Below are positions 36,800-48,599 of a stretch of 64,000 nucleotides of DNA, in pieces. Source of the stretch: Glandiceps talaboti. Its lineage: Eukaryota; Hemichordata; Enteropneusta; Spengelidae. Made by a program: the position numbers and the translations under genes. How positions within the stretch are numbered: the stretch's first letter is position 1; each line of letters begins with the position of its first letter. The stretch lies in NCBI RefSeq assembly GCF_964340395.1, contig NC_135553.1, forward strand, positions 27,323,449 through 27,387,448. The letters run 5' to 3'. Under the pieces are notes generated by a model. The model did no database searches, was not told the origin of the DNA, and worked only from the letters and a program-made list of their open reading frames with translations.

Positions 36800-37429
36800 T
36801 TGAATAATATGGACAGATATATTGAGTCTTGTGTAAATATGAATAATATGGACAGATATATTGAGTCTTGTGTAAATATGAATAATATGGACAGATATAT
36901 TGAGTCTTGTGTAAATATGAATAATATGGACAGATATATTGAGTCTTGTGTAAATATGAATAATATGGACAGATATATTGAGTCTTGTGTAAATATGAAT
37001 AATATGGACAGATATATTGAGTCTTGTGTAAATATGAATAATATGGACAGATATATTGAGTCTTGTGTAAATATGAATAATATGGACAGATATATTGAGT
37101 CTTGTGTAAATATGAATAATATGGACAGATATATTGAGTCTTGTGTAAATATGAATAATATGGACAGATATATTGAGTCTTGTGTAAATATGAATAATAT
37201 GGACAGATATATTGAGTCTTGTGTAAATATGAATAATATGGACAGATATATTGAGTCTTGTGTAAATATGAATAATATGGACAGATATATTGAGTCTTGT
37301 GTAAATATGAATAATATGGACAGATATATTGAGTCTTGTGTAAATATGAATAATATGGACAGATATATTGAGTCTTGTGTAAATATGAATAATATGGACA
37401 GATATATTGAGTCTTGTGTAAATATCTAG
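36800..37429. repeat. 39-bp minisatellite, 16 copies, almost invariant
   Basis: Units read ATGAATAATATGGACAGATA then TATTGAGTCTTGTGTAAAT, 39 bp. I find no substitution between copies apart from the first base of the first unit. Since 39 is a multiple of three, one frame stays open for 209 codons as MNNMDRYIESCVN repeated 16 times. No flanking coding sequence supports it as a protein. Confidence 0.98.
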
Positions 37430-38035
37430 AAAGTCAGTTCAATCTTTGATTTCCTCCACCAATATATAATTACTATGCCGCGTACTGAACCCAGTGACAC
37501 ATAAATTACCTCATTCTCAGTCATGTAGTAAAATGAAACGTAGCCTTTACAATGCTTTGACTAACACTGTTTTGTTCATCATTGCCAGGTTATCGCAAAT
37601 TAAGATACTACTTATTTCAATAGGCAAGAGGTCATAGGTTGAAGCACTTTGGTTTATTGCAGACAAAGAAAATAATTTTATACTGCAGTGCAATGTGTAG
37701 TCATATCATTATTTTTTGTACCATCTTTCATTTTGATTATTTGTCTCTGTTCAGCCAGTGGTCAAGTCCAGGCATTCAAGAGATAATTTTTTAATATGTT
37801 GTGAAATTAAAATATTGTGACAAATATTTTTCCTATGAAAATGTTTCAAAATTTTGTTTGTTAGCACCTGACCACCCTCTGGGACATTTTTAATAGAAAA
37901 TTTTAGAATAGTTTTATTTTGTCCCAGTAATCTGTTTGGATGATGCCAGATGTGTAAATGTAGGTAAAAATATTTTGAAGTTTTGAGTTCTTCCTATACT
38001 GCATAGAGCATGGAAATGTCAAAATTAATATCTTA
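37430..38035. other. Gene-free intronic DNA
   Basis: Nothing recognised. Confidence 0.5.
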
Positions 38036-38185
38036 GTGAGAGAAATGAAAAAAATACTATTTCACTGAGAGAAATGAAAAAATTTATATCTTGTTGAGAA
38101 AAATGAAAAAAAAATATCTCAGGGAAATGAAAAAATAATACGAGAAATGAAAAAATTAATATCACGAGAGAAATGAAAAATTAAT
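38036..38185. repeat. Degenerate GAGAAATGAAAAAA repeat
   Basis: Six loosely spaced copies of GAGAAATGAAAAA/TTAATATC words; the spacing varies from about 22 to 37 bp. Confidence 0.75.
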
Positions 38186-40470
38186 ATCTGATTGCACAGT
38201 AGATGGTTTGAGGTTAATTGCTTATTGAAGTTATTCTCTCGTTATCAAATGATATAAAAAAAACATTTATATAATACATTTGAAAACTTTGTTGTATCAA
38301 TATTTGCTAATACTTTAAAATAATATTTCTTTACCCAGTGAAATGTAATTCTTCATTTGTGTACTTTTTGAAATAATTTATGTGTGTGTTGATGATTTCA
38401 GTCAAAATGTTTCTTTGTAGTAATTGAAGTAATTTTAAATCTATAAGGTGACGACATGTAGCTGTTCTCAATACAAGCCAAGTTGAAATCTTGCAGACTT
38501 TGCAGATACCTTGTGTCAGATACCTCGTGTCTGTCAGTGGATGTGAAAAAATGCAGTGTTATTTCAATTCAATTGATGTTGCAAGGCCCATAAAAAAGTC
38601 AACTGTTTAAAGAGATGGATTATTTTGTGTCATCTCATCAAATAGATTGGCAAACAAATAATAAATACAGCCACAACAACAAAAAGGCTGTACCACAGGG
38701 GTCGTTTTGCTCAGTGTAGCGCATAGAGAAGATTGTACAACACAAGTTGGGAAGAGTAGATAAAAAAGAGTATTGTTATGACCAGATAAAAGAAAACATT
38801 GCAAGGGTATGTTTTGGCATTAAGGTACCATTATAAGGTCATTGTTGAAATGATCCTGGCTAAGTCTTGGAGGTCAACAGTGTCTGGAAAGGTCGTTTTA
38901 ATAGTCAATTGTGTGTTGTTGTGTAGATGTAGTGGTATGTTGTGGTATCAGGTAAGAAAACCAGGCAGACATGTGTTTGGCCCTCAGGTCCTTAGTGAAA
39001 TACAAACAGTTGATTTTTCTCTTTGAGAGCTAGACAGTGTATGTGAGTGAGATACCTGACATATTGACAGTGTATTTGGAAGTGTTCATTGCAAGTTTGG
39101 ATGGATGGACGATATCCCACTGCTGGTTCTGTTGGATGTAGGAGAAGAAAACAACATTCTTTGCTGGTCATTATACCCGATAATCTGATATGCTAGACTG
39201 CTTGTGTAATGAGTTACAGTATATATACATACTTATATGACGTATATATACATAGATTGTTGCATTGAAATTGCCTTCTTCCTGTCCTTGTTTTTGTGGG
39301 TTGGCTGGAAATGACAGTGTCCTTGTTAAAAAGTTGTAAAAATAGTACCATGAGTTTGGAATGCCATTCATACTGGCGTGATGAAAAATATAGCCGAGCT
39401 GAATCCTGTGACGTTTGTTTTGAGTGAATGGAGGGGTATTGGAATGTTAGACTTCCTAATTGTTCAGAGGCCGATGATAGAAGAAAACATAGTACAACTG
39501 AGATGAGTGAATGAAAGAATAAATCACACATAGTGTTAAGCTTTATGTTAAGTCAGAACTAAAATATCTCCACAACTGGCAACTGTATAATTACTAGTCC
39601 ATTGTTATGATAAAAGAATACCCATCCAAGGGGCCTCAGCTTGTTCTATTATGATTGTATTACTATGTAGGGGGTACTTTGCCATTTTACTCAATGAAAA
39701 GTGTTGGCTTGATGAATGGGAACAACTGGGCTGCATCAGGAACAACTGTCAGTGTCTGTCTCCCAGCCTGTCTCCCAGCAAGACAAATAATTTAGTCTTG
39801 TGTCTCCCATTCCTCACCTCTATTTCAAGTCCAAAATGTTATTACTCACAGGTCAGGACACTTGGTCACTATTTATAGCCATACACATCAAGAACTGTCA
39901 ACAAATCTGGTACAATTGAACACATATGCTAGCTTGAGTGTAGTGAGAGAGGGGGCATTTAAGGGCATATGGATGTGACTACTTTGTTGGGCAGAGATTA
40001 TATTATGTGTATCTTTATAGGTGTGTTTTTGAAGTCCAATTAAAGTGATTGAAGTAGTAGGGAAGTATCCATATCAGCAACAACTGGTCATGACATTCCA
40101 TGGAAGAATGTCATCATTGCCTGGGAATATCCAGTTCAAGGTAGTTGGAATGAAAATGCTATTTTAATTTCCAATCAGGCATGGAATAAGATCCATGGAT
40201 ATATCAAGGATTGATCCTTATTGTATCAATGGAATGGTGTGCTGGCTCAAATAGCATCATACTTTTCATATGTACATAAGTTAATACTTGCAGACTAATC
40301 CAAAGTTTATACAATGTCTATGTCATCAAGTGATTTTCAATTCTATTATTCTTATTTGTTCCCAAACATATTGGCACAGTAGTGTATTAATTTTATTGAC
40401 TGGCCTTAGGAGGATAATTGGTGTGCTGTTAATGAATTGTCATGGTGTACACTGAGTAAAAATCACACTT
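38186..40470. other. Gene-free intronic DNA
   Basis: A 105-codon minus frame at 39214-39531 starts with a hydrophobic, signal-like stretch but shows no known domain; not called. Confidence 0.45.
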
Positions 40471-41240
40471 TTGTTAGTCCAATGGGCACCGCCCGGAGGG
40501 GACTTAGAGGTTGGGTTCTGTCCGTGCATCCTTGTGTCCAGCCATGTGTCTGTTCATTCATGTGTGTGTTCACCCCCATATCTCTGGCATGCACCAACTG
40601 ATTTCAACCAAACCTGACACAAAGGTAACATACTATGTGAGACATATGCACTTCATTTTGTTTTACAAAGGGTGTCAATATTTGTTGTTAAATTTCATTG
40701 CATCATAACTTTGGAGGTGTAATACATAGTGACTCCATTCAAGTGCCTACACCCATATGATCAAATATGAGCTTCTTTTAAGACCTTGACCCTTGACCTT
40801 GAAACTCTTCTTCAAGGTCAAATAACCAATATTGTTCATCTTCATAGCTTTTTGAATATTTTTGAAGTGACGATGATATTTTAATCATGTCTTGGTTTTT
40901 TACAATGTCAGGCATATGCTAGTCACTGAATTTCTTAACCTTGACGTGAATAACAAAATGGCGGCCATGTTGTGATAATCGAAGCACATTTTTCCTGCTC
41001 TCTCCAAAAGTTTGATACATGTGGACACCATTGAAGTGTCTACCCTCACATTATCAATGATGAGCTTTCTAATGAAACATTGACCTTTGACCTTGACAAA
41101 CATTTTTCTCTGAAATTGAAGAACTTTCCTTGTATATCTTGACCTTTGCCTTTGATATGTGTATTCAAGGTCAAATAGCAAAAAGTCTGTCCATTTAATA
41201 CCAAAGACAGTAGGTTGACCTAATACAGGGACTATTTCAT
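40471..41240 (+). repeat. Family B dispersed repeat
   Basis: Opens with GTCCAATGGGCACCGCCCGG, then GTCTGTTCATTCATG, CAACTGATTTCAACCAAACC and repeated blocks ending in GACCTTGACCTTGA and TCAAGGTCAAATA. A related fragment lies at 57960-58270. It encodes no convincing protein and looks like a second non-autonomous interspersed family. Confidence 0.6.
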
Positions 41241-41385
41241 GGGAAAGGTATTTTGGTATATTTTCATCATGGTGATTGGTCAGTCAAGTGAGCTGAACAT
41301 AAAATATTGCTACTAATAGTCAGAAAATTATTGAGAATAAATAATTCCAAAGTTATGATTTGAGCCATAAACCTATTCACTACTG

Positions 41386-41527
41386 AATTTATATATAACA
41401 GATACAGAGTTGCAATTTATATATAACAGATACAGAGTTGCAATTTATATATAACAGATACAGAGTTGCAATTTATATATAACAGATACAGAGTTGCAAT
41501 TTATATATAACAGATACAGAGTTGCAA
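41386..41527. repeat. 28-bp tandem repeat (5 copies)
   Basis: Identical units AATTTATATATAACAGATAC then AGAGTTGC. Not related in sequence to the 28-bp array in the SPATA20 intron. Confidence 0.97.
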
Positions 41528-41898
41528 TACAGACTAGTTATTTTGGTAAATATTAAACTTTAAAATTGAAGCGTTGACATGAATTGAAAGATGAGGCATA
41601 TTTCTCAGACTTCACTTGAAAGATGTTAATTTTTGTGAAGTAATTTTGGCAGGAAATAACTTGGCACTAAAGAAGTAACATTCCTCAGCTGCGACTTATA
41701 TTAAGAAAATTATTTTGAACATATGTATGGCATTTAGCTGAGTCCAAATATGGATTCTGTTTTTGATCTTTATTTCCTGTAGTCAAATACTATAGTGAAA
41801 GTAAAAATAAAAACTTATATTAAACTAAAATTAAACTAAGATTGAAAACTAAAATTAAGGTATAATCATCAATGATAAAGAACAATGTATTGGTAAGC
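41528..41898. other. Gene-free intronic DNA
   Basis: AT-rich, no feature recognised. Confidence 0.5.
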
Positions 41899-44800
41899 TT
41901 GAGAGAGATATTACAATGTTGTGACTAGCCAAGCAGTTGAGAGTTAGGTATTACAGTGTTGTGACTAGCCAAGCAGTTGAGAGTTAGGTATTACAGTGTT
42001 GTGACTAGCCAAGCAGTTGAGAGTTAGGTATCATAATGTTGTGACTAGCCAAGCAGTTGAGAGTTAGGTATCATAGTGTTGTGACTAGCCAAGCAGTTGA
42101 GAGTTAGGTATCATAGTGTTGTGACTAGCCAAGCAGTTGAGAGTTAGGTATCATAATGTTGTGACTAGCCAAGCAGTTGAGAGTTAGGTATCATAGTGTT
42201 GTGACTAGCCAAGCAGTTGAGAGTTAGGTATTACAGTGTTGTGACTAGCCAAGCAGTTGAGAGTTAGGTATCATAGTGTTGTGACTAGCCAAGCAGTTGA
42301 GAGTTAGGTATCATAGTGTTGTGACTAGCCAAGCAGTTGAGAGTTAGGTATCATAGTGTTGTGACTAGCCAAGCAGTTGAGAGTTAGGTATCATAGTGTT
42401 GTGACTAGCCAAGCAGTTGAGAGTTAGGTATCATAGTGTTGTGACTAGCCAAGCAGTTGAGAGTTAGGTATCATAGTGTTGTGACTAGCCAAGCAGTTGA
42501 GAGTTAGGTATCATAGTGTTGTGACTAGCCAAGCAGTTGAGAGTTAGGTATCATAGTGTTGTGACTAGCCAAGCAGTTGAAAGTTAGGTATCATAGTGTT
42601 GTGACTAGCCAAGCAGTTGAGAGTTAGGTATCATAGTGTTGTGACTAGCCAAGCAGTTGAGAGTTAGGTATCATAGTGTTGTGACTAGCCAAGCAGTTGA
42701 GAGTTAGGTATCATAGTGTTGTGACTAGCCAAGCAGTTGAGAGTTAGGTATCATAGTGTTGTGACTAGCCAAGCAGTTGAAAGTTAGGTATCATAGTGTT
42801 GTGACTAGCCAAGCAGTTGAGAGTTAGGTATCATAGTGTTGTGACTAGCCAAGCAGTTGAAAGTTAGGTATCATAGTGTTGTGACTAGCCAAGCAGTTGA
42901 GAGTTAGGTATCATAGTGTTGTGACGAGCCAAGCAGTTGAGAGTTAGGTATCATAGTGTTGTGACTAGCCAAGCAGTTGAGAGTTAGGTATCATAGTGTT
43001 GTGACTAGCCAAGCAGTTGAGAGTTAGGTATCATAGTGTTGTGACTAGCCAAGCAGTTGAGAGTTAGGTATCATAGTGTTGTGACTAGCCAAGCAGTTGA
43101 GAGTTAGGTATTACAGTGTTGTGACTAGCCAAGCAGTTGAGAGTTAGGTATCATAGTGTTGTGACTAGCCAAGCAGTTGAGAGTTAGGTATCATAGTGTT
43201 GTGACTAGCCAAGCAGTTGAGAGTTAGGTATCATAGTGTTGTGACTAGCCAAGCAGTTGAGAGTTAGGTATCATAGTGTTGTGACTAGCCAAGCAGTTGA
43301 GAGTTAGGTATCATAGTGTTGTGACTAGCCAAGCAGTTGAGAGTTGGGTATCATAGTGTTGTGACTAGCCAAGCAGTTGAGAGTTAGGTATCATAGTGTT
43401 GTGACTAGCCAAGCAGTTGAAAGTTAGGTATCATAGTGTTGTGACTAGCCAAGCAGTTGAGAGTTAGGTATCATAGTGTTGTGACTAGCCAAGCAGTTGA
43501 GAGTTAGGTATCATAGTGTTGTGACTAGCCAAGCAGTTGAGAGTTAGGTATCATAGTGTTGTGACTAGCCAAGCAGTTGAGAGTTAGGTATCATAGTGTT
43601 GTGACTAGCCAAGCAGTTGAAAGTTAGGTATCATAGTGTTGTGACTAGCCAAGCAGTTGAGAGTTAGGTATCATAGTGTTGTGACTAGCCAAGCAGTTGA
43701 AAGTTAGGTATCATAGTGTTGTGACTAGCCAAGCAGTTGAGAGTTAGGTATCATAGTGTTGTGACGAGCCAAGCAGTTGAGAGTTAGGTATCATAGTGTT
43801 GTGACTAGCCAAGCAGTTGAGAGTTAGGTATCATAGTGTTGTGACTAGCCAAGCAGTTGAGAGTTAGGTATCATAGTGTTGTGACTAGCCAAGCAGTTGA
43901 GAGTTAGGTATCATAGTGTTGTGACTAGCCAAGCAGTTGAGAGTTAGGTATCATAGTGTTGTGACTAGCCAAGCAGTTGAGAGTTAGGTATCATAGTGTT
44001 GTGACTAGCCAAGCAGTTGAGAGTTAGGTATCATAGTGTTGTGACTAGCCAAGCAGTTGAGAGTTAGGTATCATAGTGTTGTGACTAGCCAAGCAGTTGA
44101 GAGTTAGGTATCATAGTGTTGTGACTAGCCAAGCAGTTGAGAGTTAGGTATCATAGTGTTGTGACTAGCCAAGCAGTTGAGAGTTAGGTATCATAGTGTT
44201 GTGACTAGCCAAGCAGTTGAGAGTTAGGTATCATAGTGTTGTGACTAGCCAAGCAGTTGAGAGTTAGGTATCATAGTGTTGTGACTAGCCAAGCAGTTGA
44301 AAGTTAGGTATCATAGTGTTGTGACTAGCCAAGCAGTTGAGAGTTAGGTATCATAGTGTTGTGACTAGCCAAGCAGTTGAGAGTTAGGTATCATAGTGTT
44401 GTGACTAGCCAAGCAGTTGAGAGTTAGGTATCATAGTGTTGTGACTAGCCAAGCAGTTGAGAGTTAGGTATCATAGTGTTGTGACTAGCCAAGCAGTTGA
44501 AAGTTAGGTATCATAGTGTTGTGACTAGCCAAGCAGTTGAGAGTTAGGTATCATAGTGTTGTGACTAGCCAAGCAGTTGAGAGTTAGGTATCATAGTGTT
44601 GTGACTAGCCAAGCAGTTGAGAGTTAGGTATCATAGTGTTGTGACTAGCCAAGCAGTTGAGAGTTAGGTATCATAGTGTTGTGACTAGCCAAGCAGTTGA
44701 GAGTTAGGTATCATAGTGTTGTGACTAGCCAAGCAGTTGAGAGTTAGGTATCATAGTGTTGTGACTAGCCAAGCAGTTGAGAGTTAGGTATCATAGTGTT

Positions 44801-47366
44801 GTGACTAGCCAAGCAGTTGAGAGTTAGGTATCATAGTGTTGTGACTAGCCAAGCAGTTGAGAGTTAGGTATCATAGTGTTGTGACTAGCCAAGCAGTTGA
44901 GAGTTAGGTATCATAGTGTTGTGACTAGCCAAGCAGTTGAGAGTTAGGTATCATAGTGTTGTGACTAGCCAAGCAGTTGAAAGTTAGGTATCATAGTGTT
45001 GTGACTAGCCAAGCAGTTGAGAGTTAGGTATCATAGTGTTGTGACTAGCCAAGCAGTTGAGAGTTAGGTATCATAGTGTTGTGACTAGCCAAGCAGTTGA
45101 GAGTTAGGTATCATAGTGTTGTGACTAGCCAAGCAGTTGAGAGTTAGGTATCATAGTGTTGTGACTAGCCAAGCAGTTGAAAGTTAGGTATCATAGTGTT
45201 GTGACTAGCCAAGCAGTTGAGAGTTAGGTATCATAGTGTTGTGACTAGCCAAGCAGTTGAAAGTTAGGTATCATAGTGTTGTGACTAGCCAAGCAGTTGA
45301 GAGTTAGGTATCATAGTGTTGTGACGAGCCAAGCAGTTGAGAGTTAGGTATCATAGTGTTGTGACTAGCCAAGCAGTTGAGAGTTAGGTATCATAGTGTT
45401 GTGACTAGCCAAGCAGTTGAGAGTTAGGTATCATAGTGTTGTGACTAGCCAAGCAGTTGAGAGTTAGGTATCATAGTGTTGTGACTAGCCAAGCAGTTGA
45501 GAGTTAGGTATCATAGTGTTGTGACTAGCCAAGCAGTTGAGAGTTAGGTATCATAGTGTTGTGACTAGCCAAGCAGTTGAGAGTTAGGTATCATAGTGTT
45601 GTGACTAGCCAAGCAGTTGAGAGTTAGGTATCATAGTGTTGTGACTAGCCAAGCAGTTGAAAGTTAGGTATCATAGTGTTGTGACTAGCCAAGCAGTTGA
45701 GAGTTAGGTATCATAGTGTTGTGACTAACCAAGCAGTTGAGAGTTAGGTATCATAGTGTTGTGACTAGCCAAGCAGTTGAAAGTTAGGTATCATAGTGTT
45801 GTGACGAGCCAAGCAGTTGAGAGTTAGGTATCATAGTGTTGTGACTAGCCAAGCAGTTGAGAGTTAGGTATCATAGTGTTGTGACTAGCCAAGCAGTTGA
45901 GAGTTAGGTATCATAGTGTTGTGACGAGCCAAGCAGTTGAAAGTTAGGTATCATAGTGTTGTGACTAGCCAAGCAGTTGAGAGTTAGGTATCATAGTGTT
46001 GTGACTAGCCAAGCAGTTGAGAGTTAGGTATCATAGTGTTGTGACTAGCCAAGCAGTTGAGAGTTAGGTATCATAGTGTTGTGACTAGCCAAGCAGTTGA
46101 GAGTTAGGTATCATAGTGTTGTGACTAGCCAAGCAGTTGAGAGTTAGGTATCATAGTGTTGTGACTAGCCAAGCAGTTGAGAGTTAGGTATCATAGTGTT
46201 GTGACTAGCCAAGCAGTTGAGAGTTAGGTATCATAGTGTTGTGACTAGCCAAGCAGTTGAGAGTTAGGTATCATAGTGTTGTGACTAGCCAAGCAGTTGA
46301 GAGTTAGGTATCATAGTGTTGTGACTAGCCAAGCAGTTGAGAGTTAGGTATCATAGTGTTGTGACTAGCCAAGCAGTTGAGAGTTAGGTATCATAGTGTT
46401 GTGACTAGCCAAGCAGTTGAGAGTTAGGTATCATAGTGTTGTGACTAGCCAAGCAGTTGAGAGTTAGGTATCATAGTGTTGTGACTAGCCAAGCAGTTGA
46501 GAGTTAGGTATCATAGTGTTGTGACTAGCCAAGCAGTTGAAAGTTAGGTATCATAGTGTTGTGACTAGCCAAGCAGTTGAGAGTTAGGTATCATAGTGTT
46601 GTGACTAGCCAAGCAGTTGAGAGTTAGGTATCATAGTGTTGTGACTAGCCAAGCAGTTGAAAGTTAGGTATCATAGTGTTGTGACTAGCCAAGCAGTTGA
46701 AAGTTAGGTATCATAGTGTTGTGACTAGCCAAGCAGTTGAGAGTTAGGTATCATAGTGTTGTGACTAGCCAAGCAGTTGAAAGTTAGGTATCATAGTGTT
46801 GTGACTAGCCAAGCAGTTGAAAGTTAGGTATCATAGTGTTGTGACTAGCCAAGCAGTTGAGAGTTAGGTATCATAGTGTTGTGACTAGCCAAGCAGTTGA
46901 AAGTTAGGTATCATAGTGTTGTGACTAGCCAAGCAGTTGAGAGTTAGGTATCATAGTGTTGTGACTAGCCAAGCAGTTGAGAGTTAGGTATCATAGTGTT
47001 GTGACTAGCCAAGCAGTTGAAAGTTAGGTATCATAGTGTTGTGACTAGCCAAGCAGTTGAAAGTTAGGTATCATAGTGTTGTGACTAGCCAAGCAGTTGA
47101 GAGTTAGGTATCATAGTGTTGTGACTAGCCAAGCAGTTGAAAGTTAGGTATCATAGTGTTGTGACTAGCCAAGCAGTTGAGAGTTAGGTATCATAGTGTT
47201 GTGACTAGCCAAGCAGTTGAAAGTTAGGTATCATAGTGTTGTGACTAGCCAAGCAGTTGAAAGTTAGGTATCATAGTGTTGTGACTAGCCAAGCAGTTGA
47301 GAGTTAGGTATCATAGTGTTGTGACTAGCCAAGCAGTTGAAAGTTAGGTATCATAGTGTTGTGACT
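41899..47366. repeat. 40-bp minisatellite, type 1 (about 137 copies)
   Basis: Units read GTGACTAGCCAAGCAGTTGA then GAGTTAGGTATCATAGTGTT, exactly 40 bp. Variation is sparse: AAGTTAG for GAGTTAG, GACGAGCC for GACTAGCC, TTACAG for TCATAG in early units and near 43111, and single cases such as GTTGGG (43341) or CTAACC (45721). Marker positions repeat at offsets of 840 and 1560 bp, showing block duplication. No frame stays open. Confidence 0.98.
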
Positions 47367-48458
47367 ATAGCCAAAAGGCTGAGAGTGGTATATTACAGTG
47401 ATATGACTAACCAAGAGGTTGAGAGTGGTGTATTACAGTGCTGTGACTAGCCAAGAGGTTGAGAGTGGTGTATTACAGTGCTGTTTTTAGCCAAAAAGTT
47501 GAGTGGCATATTACAGTGCTGTGACTAACCAAGAGGTTGAGAATGGTGTATTACAGTGCTGTGACTAACCAAGAGGTTGAGAATGGTGTATTACAGTCCT
47601 GTGATTAACCAAGAGGTTGAGAATGGTGTATTACAGTGCTGTGACTAACCAAGAGGTTGAGAGTGGTGTATTACAGTGCTGTGACTAACCAAGAGGTTGA
47701 GAATGGTGTATTACAGTGCTGTGACTAACCAAGAGGTTGAGAATGGTGTATTACAGTGCTGTGACTAACCAAGAGGTTGAGAATGGTGTATTACAGTGCT
47801 GTGACTAACCAAGAGGTTGAGAATGGTGTATTACAGTGCTGTGACTAACCAAGAGGTTGAGAATGGTGTATTACAGTCCTGTGATTAACCAAGAGGTTGA
47901 GAATGGTGTATTACAGTGCTGTGACTAACCAAGAGGTTGAGAGTGGTGTATTACAGTGCTGTGACTAACCAAGAGGTTGAGAATGGTGTATTACAGTGCT
48001 GTGACTAACCAAGAGGTTGAGAGTGGTGTATTACAGTGCTGTGACTAACCAAGAGGTTGAGAATGGTGTATTACAGTCCTGTGACTAACCAAGAGGTTGA
48101 GAGTGGTGTATTACAGTGCTGTGACTAACCAAGAGGTTGAGAGTGGTGTATTACAGTGCTGTGACTAACCAAGAGGTTGAGAGTGGTGTATTACAGTGCT
48201 GTGATTAACCAAGAGGTTGAGAGTGGTGTATTACAGTGCTGTGACTAACCAAGAGGTTGAGAGTGGTGTATTACAGTGCTGTGACTAACCAAGAGGTTGA
48301 GAGTGGTGTATTACAGTGCTGTGACTAACCAAGAGGTTGAGAGTGGTGTATTACAGTGCTGTGACTAACCAAGAGGTTGAGAGTGGTGTATTACAGTGCT
48401 GTGACTAACCAAGAGGTTGAGAGTGGTGTATTACAGTGCTGTGACTAGCCAAAAGGTT
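47367..48458. repeat. 40-bp minisatellite, type 2 (about 27 copies)
   Basis: Units read GTGACTAACCAAGAGGTTGA then GAATGGTGTATTACAGTGCT, also 40 bp and clearly homologous to type 1 but differing at about nine positions. The switch occurs over two or three transitional units (47367-47520). Internal variants are GAGTGG/GAATGG, GTCCTG/GTGCTG and GATTAACC/GACTAACC. Confidence 0.97.
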
Positions 48459-48599
48459 TTATTTTAAATTGAGTAATTGCAGTGACATCAATTGTAAGTA
48501 AAATGAATGGATCACTTCATGATATTCCTCATTTATCTTCATCACTTTTAATGATATCGGTTTAAACTCGTGAATATGTAAATCAATAACACTAGAGTT

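Noticed and set aside
39214-39531. 105-codon minus frame with a signal-peptide-like start
   Set aside because: No recognisable domain and low-complexity end; could be chance in a long gene-free stretch. A transcript would change this.
41899-48458. Regular repeats resembling a CRISPR array
   Set aside because: Units are contiguous with no unique spacers, and the DNA is clearly animal; it is a minisatellite.
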